Shown: one piece after another, positions 22,966 to 32,887 of the stretch
Numbering within the stretch: position 1 is the stretch's first letter
Layout: the number at the start of each line of letters is the position of its first letter
From: Micrococcales bacterium
GTDB taxonomy: Bacteria > Actinomycetota > Actinomycetes > Actinomycetales > Microbacteriaceae
Assembly (NCBI GenBank): GCA_947452985.1
Contig: CANGEU010000007.1
Span: 1-61,793, forward strand
Direction: 5' to 3'
DNA: 61,793 nucleotides
Position numbers and translations under genes: made by a program
Notes under the pieces: generated by a model
The model's database searches: none
Seen by the model: the letters and a program-made list of their open reading frames with translations, nothing else
What the model was told of the DNA's origin: nothing

Positions 22966-24711
22966 ATGAGTGAACTCAGGCAGTTAGTCGAAGCACTACG
23001 GGGGTTGTCTGACGACGGCCTTCGCTCATTGGTTGCAGCTCGACTAATTCCTCTCGGTAACATCGACGATTTCTATTCGCTTGCCGAGATTTTGAATTCG
23101 CCCAAAAGCTATGCCTCGGTTATTGGTTCGCTCAGTAGCAGGCAACTCGCAACGCTCTCAGCTATTTCAAACGGCGAATCCGTAAAAGATGCCGAATTTG
23201 CGAGTTTGCTAAGACTGCAATTGGTTTATCGTGAGCAAGGCAAGGCCAAGGCCTATGGCGCACTGATTGACCAACTGAATGCCAACAAAGCTTTCACTCG
23301 GAGCTTTCGAATCGTTACTGAACAGCCAATTGCCCCGACTCAAATCGACATAGACAAAAACTGTGGCCTGGTTGCTTTTGAAACCATGCAGGCGCTGACC
23401 GAGTTAATTTTCGACCTAGAAAAGCACCTGATTCGCGAAGTGGGTAAGAGCGGCGTTGGTCTACCAGACGTAAAGCGTTTAGCGGCAGCCCTCGGGAAAC
23501 CAAACGATTTTGCCAAAGCCACTTTTGCCCTAGCCGGTCGCCTTGGACTGATGACCCTGAACCAGGGTCGCCACCTCCTAACGGCAGAAGCAATTGAGTG
23601 GTTGGAGCAAGAGCAACTCGCACGAATGAAAACTATGTTCTCTAACTTCACCGATCTGCTCGGCCCTGAACTCTCGCTCGAGTTGTCTTCGCTGAAGTCT
23701 GGCAGGTCGTTGCGTAGCTGGTTGGAGGAACACTTCCCGCTTGCCGAAAACACGGCCGGTTCAAGAATTGGGCTGATTTTGCAGAGCGCCGAAAGTTTTG
23801 GTCTTACCTTCGAGGAGCACGCGGCAAGCTGGTTCTCGGCAGCGGTTTCTGGTTCGAAGTCTTTTGAAAAACTAATTGCCCCGAATCTGCCCGCGGTTCA
23901 AGAACGCATCATTCTCCAAGCCGACCTCAGCATCATCTCCCCTGGGCCACTACCAACCAAGACGGAAGCGCTACTTCGACGCTTCGCCAACACCGAAAAC
24001 ATCGGACTGGCTTCAACGTATCGTTTGAGCGCGTTGAGTGTTTGCCACGGCCTAGAAACCGGCTTGTCTACCGAAGAGATTTCTCAAATTTTGACTAATG
24101 CTTTCGGTTCAAAACTTCCCCAACCGGTTGAGTACCTTCTGGCAGAGGTGAAAAATCGTTTTGGCCGATTGGTGGTTTCCGATTCGAAGATTGGTGAAAG
24201 TCGTTCGTTCATCGAAAGCTCCGATAACGTTCTCCTCACCGAAATCGGAAACGATCCACGCCTTCGTCCGTTCTCTCTGATTCGTCCTAGTAATGAAAAA
24301 CTTAGTTGCCGCTTCGAACCCTCGGTGGTCTACTTCGGCTTGCGTGAATGCGGCTATCTGGCTATTCGCAAAGACGAAAATGGCAAGGTAATTTCACCAA
24401 TCGAATCTTCGGAAACTGCTACCAATCAGAACGCTTTGAACAAGTGGGATGAACGTATCGCCAAGCTCCGCGAAGCCGACCTAAGTTCAGCCAAGGCGGG
24501 AAACGACGAAGTCATGACCCGTCAGGTTCAGATGGCCATTCGTAATAAGGCAAAACTTTCCATCACGGTAAATCGCCCCGATGGCACACAGCTGATTATC
24601 GAACTTGAGCCAAGCGGCATTGCCAATGGTCGTCTGCGCGGTCTCGATCGCAAAGCTCAGGTGGAGCGAACCTTGCCGTTGACCACCATCTCTGCCATCT
24701 CTCTCGCTTAG
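22966..24711 (+). CDS. XPB-associated protein (helicase-associated, Rv0862c-like)
   Basis: A 581-residue protein without helicase motifs. It begins with a helical region of repeated short winged-helix-like units (LSDDGLRSLVAARLIPLG, SSRQLATLSAI) and ends with a small WYL-like beta domain (LSITVNRPDGTQLIIELEPSGI). Actinobacteria carry this conserved protein directly before the XPB helicase, as Rv0862c/Rv0861c in mycobacteria, so the two probably act together in DNA repair. The precise role is not known. The ATG has no clear ribosome-binding site and lies 4 bases after the previous stop, suggesting coupling. Confidence 0.8.
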   Translation: MSELRQLVEALRGLSDDGLRSLVAARLIPLGNIDDFYSLAEILNSPKSYASVIGSLSSRQLATLSAISNGESVKDAEFASLLRLQLVYREQGKAKAYGALIDQLNANKAFTRSFRIVTEQPIAPTQIDIDKNCGLVAFETMQALTELIFDLEKHLIREVGKSGVGLPDVKRLAAALGKPNDFAKATFALAGRLGLMTLNQGRHLLTAEAIEWLEQEQLARMKTMFSNFTDLLGPELSLELSSLKSGRSLRSWLEEHFPLAENTAGSRIGLILQSAESFGLTFEEHAASWFSAAVSGSKSFEKLIAPNLPAVQERIILQADLSIISPGPLPTKTEALLRRFANTENIGLASTYRLSALSVCHGLETGLSTEEISQILTNAFGSKLPQPVEYLLAEVKNRFGRLVVSDSKIGESRSFIESSDNVLLTEIGNDPRLRPFSLIRPSNEKLSCRFEPSVVYFGLRECGYLAIRKDENGKVISPIESSETATNQNALNKWDERIAKLREADLSSAKAGNDEVMTRQVQMAIRNKAKLSITVNRPDGTQLIIELEPSGIANGRLRGLDRKAQVERTLPLTTISAISLA

Positions 24712-24714
24712 GCT
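24709..24714 (+). promoter_or_regulatory. -10 box (TAGGCT) for the XPB helicase gene
   Basis: TAGGCT begins with the TAG stop codon of the preceding gene and is followed by TTAAGG and the ATG at 24721. It would give a leaderless internal transcript for the helicase. Confidence 0.45.
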
Positions 24715-24720
24715 TTAAGG

Positions 24721-26355
24721 ATGACTTCAGGACCACTTATCGTTCAGAGCGACAAAACTGCTCTTCTGGAAGTGGACCACCCTCAGGCTGCTGACGCACG
24801 CCACGACCTTTCAATTTTTGCCGAACTCGAGCGCGCCCCGGAACACATTCACACCTACCGAATTACTCGTTTGGGTTTATGGAACGCTAGAGCGGCTGGT
24901 CACGATTCCGATTTCGTGCTCGCCGTCCTAGACAAGTACGCCAAGTTCGCAGTGCCGGCTGGTGTGCGCAATGAAATTGTCGACACCATGTCGCGTTACG
25001 GCCGGCTCTCGATTATTCGCGGCGAAGACCAGCGACTGATGCTTCATTCAACCGACCGAGCAGTTCTCGTTGAGGCGTCGAAGCAACCGAAGATTGCCGC
25101 CCTATTGGAGGAGCCAATTGATAGCGAGAATTTCGCAATCGCAGCTTGGGCACGCGGCCAGGTAAAGCAGGAGCTACTAAAACTGGGTTGGCCGGCCGAG
25201 GACTTCGCTGGTTACGCTCCCGGCACCCCGCACGATATCGCTTTGAATGAAATTGGTTGGAACATTCGCGACTACCAGTCAAAGGCGGTTGAGAAGTTCT
25301 GGGAGGGTGGCTCGGGTGTTGTGGTGCTTCCCTGTGGTGCGGGTAAGACGATCGTTGGCGCCGGCGCCATGAGCGTCGCCAAAACCAACACCCTGATTCT
25401 GGTCACCAACACGGTTTCTGCGCGCCAGTGGAAGAGTGAGCTTCTCAAGCGCACCTCGCTCACCGAGGACGAAATCGGTGAATACTCGGGCTCGGTCAAA
25501 GAGATCAAACCGATTACCATTGCCACCTACCAAATCCTCACCACCAAGAGCAAGGGCGAGTTCGCTCACCTCGCGTTATTGAACGCAAACGACTGGGGTC
25601 TCATAATCTACGACGAAGTGCATCTGCTTCCGGCGCCGATTTTCAAAATGACCGCAGACCTTCAGGCTCGTCGTCGTCTTGGGCTAACCGCAACCTTGGT
25701 TCGCGAGGACGGCAAAGAGGGCGAAGTGTTTTCGCTGATCGGCCCAAAGCGGTTCGATGCTCCTTGGAAGGACATCGAGGCGCAAGGCTACATCGCTCCG
25801 GCTGCCTGTTTTGAAGTTCGGGTTGATCTTCCTGGCGACGTTCGAATGGACTACGCGATTGCCAACCAAGAAGACCGCTACCGTTTGGCAGCCTGTGCCA
25901 CCGCAAAGATCGATGTGATTAGCGAACTTCTAAAAAAGCATGAGGGCGAACCAACTTTGGTGATTGGGCAATACCTCGAACAGTTGCACGAGGTTGCCGA
26001 GAAACTTGGCGTTCCGCTGATTACCGGCCAGACCCCGGTGGATGAGCGTGAGCGACTTTTCCAGGGTTTCCGCGACGGCGAAATCAAGACCTTGGTGGTT
26101 TCCAAGGTTGCCAACTTCTCGATTGACCTTCCAGAGGCTTCGGTGGCAATCCAGATTTCCGGGTCGTTCGGTTCTCGTCAGGAAGAGGCTCAGCGTCTTG
26201 GCCGCCTGCTCCGTCCGAAGGCCGATGGTCGTGCCGCCAGTTTCTACACCATCATTTCGCGCGACACCGTTGACCAGGACTTCGCTCAGAACCGCCAGCG
26301 TTTCTTAGCCGAGCAGGGATACAGTTACGAAATCTTGGACGCTCACGCGCTCTAG
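24721..26355 (+). CDS. XPB/Ercc3-type DNA helicase
   Basis: A 544-residue superfamily-2 helicase. The N-terminal damage-recognition-like domain is followed by Walker A LPCGAGKTIV near residue 210, DEVH in IIYDEVHLLPAP, TATLVRE, and a C-terminal helicase domain with LVVSKVANFSIDLP, SGSFGSRQEEAQRLGRLLRPK (motifs V-VI). It unwinds 3'-5' and is thought to act in repair, as does mycobacterial Rv0861c. Its partner gene lies 9 bases upstream. Confidence 0.93.
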   Translation: MTSGPLIVQSDKTALLEVDHPQAADARHDLSIFAELERAPEHIHTYRITRLGLWNARAAGHDSDFVLAVLDKYAKFAVPAGVRNEIVDTMSRYGRLSIIRGEDQRLMLHSTDRAVLVEASKQPKIAALLEEPIDSENFAIAAWARGQVKQELLKLGWPAEDFAGYAPGTPHDIALNEIGWNIRDYQSKAVEKFWEGGSGVVVLPCGAGKTIVGAGAMSVAKTNTLILVTNTVSARQWKSELLKRTSLTEDEIGEYSGSVKEIKPITIATYQILTTKSKGEFAHLALLNANDWGLIIYDEVHLLPAPIFKMTADLQARRRLGLTATLVREDGKEGEVFSLIGPKRFDAPWKDIEAQGYIAPAACFEVRVDLPGDVRMDYAIANQEDRYRLAACATAKIDVISELLKKHEGEPTLVIGQYLEQLHEVAEKLGVPLITGQTPVDERERLFQGFRDGEIKTLVVSKVANFSIDLPEASVAIQISGSFGSRQEEAQRLGRLLRPKADGRAASFYTIISRDTVDQDFAQNRQRFLAEQGYSYEILDAHAL

Positions 26356-26390
26356 GACACGCAGAAAACACCCAAGGAACATTCAGGGTT

Positions 26391-26420
26391 CTCACAGGTT
26401 CACGGAGGAAACTCACAGGT
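26391..26420 (+). promoter_or_regulatory. Direct repeats before the response-regulator gene
   Basis: The 9-mer CTCACAGGT occurs at 26391-26399 and again at 26412-26420, exactly 21 bases (two helix turns) apart and ending at the ATG. A partial copy (TTCACGG) lies between. This is the layout expected for an OmpR-family binding site, probably autoregulation. Confidence 0.45.
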
Positions 26421-27116
26421 ATGGAACCAATCAAGATTCTCGTAGTAGATGATGAACCAAACATTCGCGACCTGCTTGCCAGCGGTTTGCGCTTCGCCGG
26501 CTTTTCCGTCTTAGCTGTTGGCAACGGCAACGACGCAGTAGTCGCCGCCGAAAAAGGTAAACCGGATCTAATCCTGCTAGACGTCATGCTTCCAGACATG
26601 AGCGGGTTCTCGGTTACCAAGAAACTTCGTTCCATGGACATCCTGGCGCCAGTTCTTTTCCTCACCGCGCGCGACGAAGTCGAAGATAAAATCACTGGTC
26701 TCACGGTTGGCGGCGACGACTACATGACCAAGCCATTTAGCCTCGACGAAATCATCGCCCGCATCAATGCAATTCTTCGACGCACCAAGGCCACCTCGGT
26801 CGAAAAGAGCGTCATCGAAGTTGGCGAAGTTCGAATCGACGAAGACGCTCACGAGGTATTCGTAAACGACACCCCAGTCGAGCTTTCCCCAACCGAATAC
26901 CAACTGCTTCGATTCTTGATGGAAAACGCAAACCGCGTACTTTCAAAGTCTCAGATTCTCGACCACGTTTGGGAGTATGACTTCAACGGGGAAATGGGTA
27001 TCGTCGAATCATATGTTTCTTACCTTCGCAAGAAGCTAGACCCGCTCACGAGCGAGCCGGTCTTAGTGACCAAGCGAGGACATGGTTACATGTTCAAGTC
27101 GACGAAAAAGAACTAG
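26421..27116 (+). CDS. OmpR-family response regulator
   Basis: A 231-residue regulator with a complete receiver domain (acidic DDE at 10-12, phospho-acceptor D54 in LILLDVMLP, T/K switch in YMTKPFSL) and a C-terminal winged helix (RVLSKSQILDHVWEYDFNG, VESYVSYLRKKLDP). It resembles the TcrA/MprA/CseB branch. A GGAGG lies 12 bases upstream of the ATG, longer than usual. Its sensor kinase follows after 3 bases. The signal is unknown. Confidence 0.92.
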   Translation: MEPIKILVVDDEPNIRDLLASGLRFAGFSVLAVGNGNDAVVAAEKGKPDLILLDVMLPDMSGFSVTKKLRSMDILAPVLFLTARDEVEDKITGLTVGGDDYMTKPFSLDEIIARINAILRRTKATSVEKSVIEVGEVRIDEDAHEVFVNDTPVELSPTEYQLLRFLMENANRVLSKSQILDHVWEYDFNGEMGIVESYVSYLRKKLDPLTSEPVLVTKRGHGYMFKSTKKN

Positions 27117-27119
27117 GTA

Positions 27120-28589
27120 ATGAATAAGAAGTTAGCCAGCGGTTGGGCTCGAATTTCACTTCGAAGCAAACTGACAGCACTGTCGGTCGCCATCATCGGC
27201 TTACTTCTTGCAATCTCCAGTGTTGGCACCATGTCATTGCTAGCCACATACATGCAGCGCAACACCGACACCACCCTCCTGGCCAGCGCTGAGGCCCTTA
27301 GCGATGAACTTCCAGACCAAATCTCGTCGCGCGTTTTCACGGGCCAGCTGGTGCTCCCAGACCTGCCTAGCGATTACTACATCGCCTACCTCGATCCAAA
27401 TGGCGGGCTAATTCGAGGGATCTTTGCCGGGTCCAACAAAAACCGAGTTTTCCCGAACCTAACCAACTTCAAACTGCCAGAGGTTGCCCGCGTTGCCGGC
27501 GTTCCGTTTGAAATTGATAAAGCCGGAATTCCGTCGTCGGATGTCGGAGAAAATAACGGTTGGCGAATCGTGGCAGTTCCAACCACGAGTTACGTTGGTT
27601 CACTCGTAATCGCGCTTCCGGTCGCTAACAACCACGCTCTGATTGCACGCTATCGCGACATCGGCACCCTCTTTGGTGGTTTGCTTCTTGTCCTCAGCGC
27701 CTTGGCGATCTGGTTCACAATAACTTCCGCACTTCGTCCACTCAAAGAAGTTGAGCGCACTGCCGCGGCTGTGGCTGCCGGCAAAATCGATAGTCGACTA
27801 GTTGAACACTCTTCAAAGACCGAAGTTGGCCGTATCAATTCCGCCCTGAACTCAATGCTCGAAAGCATTCAGGGTGCTCTTGACTCACGCGGCAAGGCCC
27901 TAGATCAGATGCGCCGATTCGTTTCCGATGCATCGCACGAACTTCGCACTCCCCTAGCGTCGGTTCGCGGCTACGCCGAGCTTTACCGCATGGGGGCATT
28001 AAAAGACAAAGCCAACCTCGACGACGCCATGAACCGCATCGAAGCAGAAGCCATCCGTATGGGTGGGCTGGTCGATAGTCTGTTGACTCTGGCGCGACTC
28101 GATGAATCAACCGAAATGAAAATGGTTGAAACCGACCTCGTTCCAATCGCCCTCGAAGCTGCGAAAGACGCGTCGGTAGCCGAATACAAGCGAAAGATCG
28201 TCGTTACTAACTTCAAGGGTGAAACTCTCGATAAAAGTCACCACCTACCGGCCTGGGTCGATGCCTTGGCGTTCCGACAGGTGCTTACCAACCTTCTGGC
28301 CAACGCCAGCCGTTTCAGCCCTAAAGACGGAGCCGTCGAGCTAGTCCTCGGACTTCAGGGGCACAAAATTGCAATTGAAGTTCGCGACCACGGCGAAGGC
28401 ATTCCAGAACAGTTGCGCGAGAAGGTCTTTGAACGCTTCTTCCGTGCCGATAATTCTCGCAATCGCGAAACCGGCGGTTCCGGTCTTGGTCTTTCAATCG
28501 TGAAAACCATTCTCGATCGCCACAAGGCTTCAATCATTGCTCTCGAAACTCCTGGCGGCGGAACCACCATGCGCATCACACTTTCGTAG
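27120..28589 (+). CDS. Sensor histidine kinase
   Basis: A 489-residue membrane kinase. Helix one is near residues 22-45 and helix two near 180-200, with an extracytoplasmic sensor loop between. HAMP follows (PLKEVERTAAAVAAGKIDSRL), then the HisKA box SDASHELRTPLASV, the N box LTNLLANASRFSP and the G boxes RDHGEGIPE and GGSGLGLSIVK. It partners the regulator immediately upstream. The kinase belongs to the large TcrY/MprB-like actinobacterial group, and its ligand cannot be inferred. Confidence 0.92.
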   Translation: MNKKLASGWARISLRSKLTALSVAIIGLLLAISSVGTMSLLATYMQRNTDTTLLASAEALSDELPDQISSRVFTGQLVLPDLPSDYYIAYLDPNGGLIRGIFAGSNKNRVFPNLTNFKLPEVARVAGVPFEIDKAGIPSSDVGENNGWRIVAVPTTSYVGSLVIALPVANNHALIARYRDIGTLFGGLLLVLSALAIWFTITSALRPLKEVERTAAAVAAGKIDSRLVEHSSKTEVGRINSALNSMLESIQGALDSRGKALDQMRRFVSDASHELRTPLASVRGYAELYRMGALKDKANLDDAMNRIEAEAIRMGGLVDSLLTLARLDESTEMKMVETDLVPIALEAAKDASVAEYKRKIVVTNFKGETLDKSHHLPAWVDALAFRQVLTNLLANASRFSPKDGAVELVLGLQGHKIAIEVRDHGEGIPEQLREKVFERFFRADNSRNRETGGSGLGLSIVKTILDRHKASIIALETPGGGTTMRITLS

Positions 28590-28636
28590 TTATTCACAAT
28601 TCTTGTAATTCGCTCTAAACGCGTTCAGTCTTTGCG

Positions 28637-28642
28637 CAACAT
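28637..28642 (+). promoter_or_regulatory. Possible -10 box (CAACAT) of the WXG100 gene
   Basis: CAACAT is followed by six bases (TGAGCC) and the ATG. The match to TANNNT is imperfect at the first base. Confidence 0.35.
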
Positions 28643-28648
28643 TGAGCC

Positions 28649-28936
28649 ATGACAATTTTCAGAGTAGACAGCGAGCAGGTTCTCGCTGCAAACAACAACA
28701 TCCAGGTAACCATCGGCAAACTTCAGAGCGAAGTCGAATCCCTCTATTCTCAACTTCAAGGCCTTGAAGGCTCTTGGCAAGGCGCCGCCGCAACTAGTTT
28801 CCAGGAGCTTGTGAAACGCTGGCGCCTAACTGCTAACACCTTGGAACAGCAGCTCGGCGAGGTCGGGCAAGCACTTGCCCGAGCGGCTCAGCAATACAAC
28901 GACATAGAGCAGGCAAACCTGCGCCTGTTCCTCTAG
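28649..28936 (+). CDS. WXG100 (ESAT-6-like) protein
   Basis: A 95-residue helical hairpin protein with the turn motif W43-Q-G45 (GLEGSWQGAAATSF), the hallmark of substrates of ESX/type VII secretion. The C terminus YNDIEQANLRLFL carries a Y-x3-E-like secretion signal. No EccC ATPase or partner WXG100 gene lies in the window. Orphan WXG100 genes are common in Micrococcales. It ends in a strong terminator shared with groEL. Confidence 0.9.
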   Translation: MTIFRVDSEQVLAANNNIQVTIGKLQSEVESLYSQLQGLEGSWQGAAATSFQELVKRWRLTANTLEQQLGEVGQALARAAQQYNDIEQANLRLFL

Positions 28937-28942
28937 GCAAAG

Positions 28943-28976
28943 AAAAACGGCGGCCTCGAAAGAGACCGCCGTTTTT
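28943..28976. terminator. Bidirectional intrinsic terminator (WXG100/groEL)
   Basis: AAAAACGGCGG pairs with CCGCCGTTTTT, and an inner CTC-GAAA-GAG extends the helix past a single mismatch. The A and T runs serve both convergent genes. Confidence 0.92.
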
Positions 28977-28987
28977 GTAGTTTTGAC

Positions 28988-30622
<1,635 letters not shown>

Positions 30623-30649
30623 TTAGCACTCGACACATTTGAGTGCTAA
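30623..30649. promoter_or_regulatory. CIRCE operator 1 (perfect)
   Basis: TTAGCACTC-N9-GAGTGCTAA matches the HrcA operator consensus at every position. It lies between the groEL promoter and its ribosome-binding site. Confidence 0.95.
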
Positions 30650-30653
30650 TTCA

Positions 30654-30682
30654 TTTTTAGCACTCTCTGGCCTTGAGTGCAA
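30654..30682 (-). promoter_or_regulatory. groEL promoter
   Basis: On the minus strand TTGCAC (30677-30682), a 17-base spacer and TAAAAA (30654-30659) form a sigma-A type promoter. The -35 lies in the distal arm of the second CIRCE, and the -10 overlaps its proximal end. Confidence 0.65.
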
Positions 30683-30683
30683 G
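30657..30683. promoter_or_regulatory. CIRCE operator 2 (imperfect)
   Basis: TTAGCACTC-N9-GAGTGCAAG matches 16 of the 18 consensus positions. It is separated from the first CIRCE by 7 bases and covers the groEL -35 to -10 region. Confidence 0.8.
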
Positions 30684-30691
30684 TGCCCGAC

Positions 30692-30726
30692 AAACGAAAA
30701 CGACACCACCCCGAAGGGTGATGCCG
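30692..30726 (-). terminator. Intrinsic terminator of cspA
   Basis: On the minus strand CGGCATCACCC pairs with GGGTGGTGTCG (11 base pairs with two G-T) around a UUCG tetraloop and is followed by TTTTCGTTTG. It ends cspA transcription just before the groEL control region. Confidence 0.85.
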
Positions 30727-30752
30727 TGTTCTTGGAAGTTTTAGTTAGCCGA

Positions 30753-30953
30753 TTAGATCAGGGTAACAGAAGCTGCCTGAGGACCCTTTGGGCCATCGGT
30801 TACGTCGAACTCAACGCGCTGGTTCTCTTTTAGCTCTTTGTAGCCGTCGCCACCAATTGCTGAGAAGTGAACGAAAACGTCTGCTCCGCCGTCCTGAGTA
30901 ATGAAGCCGAAGCCCTTCTCAGAGTTGAACCACTTTACGGTTCCTTGTGCCAT
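30753..30953 (-). CDS. cspA: Major cold-shock protein CspA
   Basis: A 66-residue single OB-fold RNA chaperone, with [15 protein letters not shown] (RNP1) and VFVHFSAI (RNP2) intact. A ribosome-binding site (AGGAG) precedes the ATG. Upstream is about 110-140 bases of non-coding sequence that would be transcribed as a structured leader, as is usual for cold-shock genes. A second, longer Csp is encoded at 22.3-22.7 kb. Confidence 0.96.
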   Translation of the reverse strand: MAQGTVKWFNSEKGFGFITQDGGADVFVHFSAIGGDGYKELKENQRVEFDVTDGPKGPQAASVTLI

Positions 30954-31131
30954 TTGTATCTCCTGTATTGCTTTATGCCAAGGTTCGGAAGGATCCCGAT
31001 CCTAGATCGACCCGGGGCATGATGCTCAAGGACTTTGTTACGACCTATATCTGAAACTACGCTACTAAGGCGATATCGACTAATCGAATGTTTAACCTTG
31101 ATGAAAGCGTTACAAACGGTTTTTGTCCGTT
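30954..31131 (-). other. Non-coding leader region of cspA
   Basis: A gap of 178 bases without a gene. It contains a GGATC repeat hairpin near 30991-31003 and several AT-rich -10-like sequences (TAGCGT, AGATAT) around 31045-31070. A weak stem-loop AAACGG/CCGTTT at 31114-31132 overlaps the stop of the upstream gene. Its length and position fit a cold-shock 5' UTR. Confidence 0.45.
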
Positions 31132-31632
31132 TTACTTGTAATCCGGACCTAAGACGATTGTGATCGGGTCGATGTACTGGCTGGAAACCTCAATTGAGTA
31201 ACTCCCCAAGTCGCTAACCAAAGCCTTGGCAGCATCTTGCAACTTGTCTGAGTTGATGTAAATAACGGTCTTATCGGCTTTCAGACCAAGCGGAACATTG
31301 GCCGCGGTAACCACATTCCAACCCTTGTCGATGAGCTTGTGCGCCACGGTGCTGGCTAGCCCGTCCTGGCCAACGCCGTCGAACACGGTGGTTTCGTTGA
31401 TGCGAATCGAATCGGTGGCGGGCTTGCCGTTATCGCTTAGCGAGTTGACGTCGATGCTTGAGCCGCTGAAAAAAGTTTGGTAACCAAAGAGTCCGCCACC
31501 GGCAATGACTGCTGAGATTGAGAAGTAAGCGATAAATTCAAAAAACTTCGACGCCCCGGAAGGGCGAGCGCGGCGCAATCCGGCACCGGGTGTAACCTGA
31601 TCGAATTCGTCTTGTGGGAAGTTTTTAGCCAT
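31132..31632 (-). CDS. LytR C-terminal domain membrane protein
   Basis: A 166-residue protein with one transmembrane helix (about residues 32-52) and an extracytoplasmic LytR_C domain (SIRINETTVFDGVGQDGLASTVAHKL, IYINSDKLQDAAKALVSDL). Such stand-alone LytR_C proteins are common in Micrococcales and are thought to relate to cell-wall glycopolymer attachment, but they lack the catalytic LCP domain. Its start is 11 bases after a -10 box shared with msrB. Confidence 0.85.
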   Translation of the reverse strand: MAKNFPQDEFDQVTPGAGLRRARPSGASKFFEFIAYFSISAVIAGGGLFGYQTFFSGSSIDVNSLSDNGKPATDSIRINETTVFDGVGQDGLASTVAHKLIDKGWNVVTAANVPLGLKADKTVIYINSDKLQDAAKALVSDLGSYSIEVSSQYIDPITIVLGPDYK

Positions 31633-31639
31633 AACTAGT

Positions 31640-31652
31640 GTTTAGTCTAAAC
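31640..31652. promoter_or_regulatory. Palindromic bidirectional -10 element
   Basis: GTTTAG-T-CTAAAC is a perfect 13-base palindrome. It contains TAGTCT (31643-31648) on the plus strand, driving msrB, and TAGACT (31644-31649) on the minus strand, driving the LytR_C gene. Confidence 0.6.
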
Positions 31653-31681
31653 GAGTAAACCAACTGCGAACGAGGATGTAA

Positions 31682-32083
31682 GTGAACTATCAGGTTTCTA
31701 AAAGCGAAGACGAATGGCGCGAAGAACTTAGCCCAGTTGAGTTCCACATTCTGCGCGAAGCAGGCACCGAACGCCCCGGCACCGGTGAACTTCTAAACGA
31801 GAACCGCGTTGGCACTTTCAGTTGCCGCGGCTGCGGCGCCGAACTGTTCAAGAGCGAAACCAAGTTCGATGCTCACTGCGGTTGGCCAAGTTTTTACGAA
31901 CCAAAAGCTGGCGATGCCGTTGAGCTAATTGAAGACAACAGCCACGGCATGTCCCGTACCGAGGTTCGCTGCGCCAAGTGCGGTGGCCACCTAGGTCACG
32001 TATTCGAGGATGCTCCCCAAACCCCAACCGGCGACCGCTACTGCATCAACTCGGTCAGCATCACTTTCACTGAGGGTCAATAG
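31682..32083 (+). CDS. msrB: Peptide-methionine (R)-S-oxide reductase
   Basis: A 133-residue enzyme that repairs oxidised methionine. Zinc cysteines C48/C51 (SCRGC) and C97/C100 (RCAKC), substrate motif HCGWPSF and catalytic C121 in DRYCINS are all present. It starts with GTG behind GAGG with seven bases spacing. The end overlaps the convergent deacetylase by 17 bases. Confidence 0.96.
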   Translation: MNYQVSKSEDEWREELSPVEFHILREAGTERPGTGELLNENRVGTFSCRGCGAELFKSETKFDAHCGWPSFYEPKAGDAVELIEDNSHGMSRTEVRCAKCGGHLGHVFEDAPQTPTGDRYCINSVSITFTEGQ

Positions 32084-32774
32084 CCTCTCGAAGGGTTACC
32101 AACTTTAGTTTTCGCGACCGGAAGATTTGCAGAATCTGCGGAAAGACGTTCGTGGTGCAGTAGCCGTTGGCATGATCAATAACTATTCGACCATTGGCAA
32201 TCCACTTGGACGCCGACTTTAATACCGTCGACGATTTCACCCCGCTGCCTGATGCAAATGATCCGTACCAAAGCATTGGCTTGGTAAACCCGATTGATGC
32301 TGCCACGCGAATAACTCGGGCATCAATCTCGCCATATGGCGGGCGGTAATAAGGCTTGGTGCTCATACCGTATTTGGCAAGGCAAAAGTTTTCACACTTC
32401 ATGAGTTCGGCTTTGATGCGGGCATCCGAAAGCGTGGTCATTTTGCGGTGAGTGGCCGTGTGATTTGCCAACTGAATTTGTCCGCGGTCTTGCAGTGCTT
32501 TCAGGCGAGTGGCGTATTTACTCCAACCTGGTGCCCCAGAGAGCACAAAGAATGTGATCTTCACCGTCGGGTTCTTTTCAAGCATGGATACGTAACGACC
32601 GAGCGCAGCCGAAGAAGCGCCGTCGTCGACTGTCCAAGCCACGCGCCTGGTCGAAGACTTGGGGAGGGCCGAGATGGTTCCTCGAGGCCAAGCTAGCGCT
32701 GCATCTGCAACGGAAAGGAAAGAAGCCACGGCGACCGCGAATAGCGATTTGCGCGTGACCTCTTTGTTCCACAT
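32067..32774 (-). CDS. Secreted polysaccharide deacetylase (NodB fold)
   Basis: A 235-residue exported enzyme. Residues 1-28 are a signal peptide ending ADAALA-W. NodB motifs are present as WTVDDG (motif 1, replacing TFDDG), NHTATHRKM (the metal-binding HxxxH), and RPPYGE (motif 3), with a late IDHANG histidine. It probably removes acetyl groups from peptidoglycan or another wall glycan. It starts directly beside the tRNA-Thr gene on the same strand. Confidence 0.9.
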   Translation of the reverse strand: MWNKEVTRKSLFAVAVASFLSVADAALAWPRGTISALPKSSTRRVAWTVDDGASSAALGRYVSMLEKNPTVKITFFVLSGAPGWSKYATRLKALQDRGQIQLANHTATHRKMTTLSDARIKAELMKCENFCLAKYGMSTKPYYRPPYGEIDARVIRVAASIGFTKPMLWYGSFASGSGVKSSTVLKSASKWIANGRIVIDHANGYCTTNVFPQILQIFRSRKLKLVTLREAIDPQ

Positions 32775-32775
32775 G

Positions 32776-32848
32776 AGCCGACTATGGGACTCGAACCCAC
32801 AACCCCCGCTTTACAAGAGCGGTGCGCTACCAATTGCGCCAAGTCGGC
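32776..32848 (-). tRNA. tRNA-Thr (anticodon UGU)
   Basis: Complete cloverleaf on the minus strand. The acceptor is GCCGACT/AGTCGGC with discriminator T (the plus-strand A at 32776). The anticodon loop CTTGTAA presents TGT (32813-32815), and the T loop is TTCGAGT. CCA is not encoded. A TAGAAT -10 box lies at 32860-32865. Confidence 0.95.
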
Positions 32849-32887
32849 AAGACCTTGAAATTCTAGCAAATAACGATTTGAAAACCC

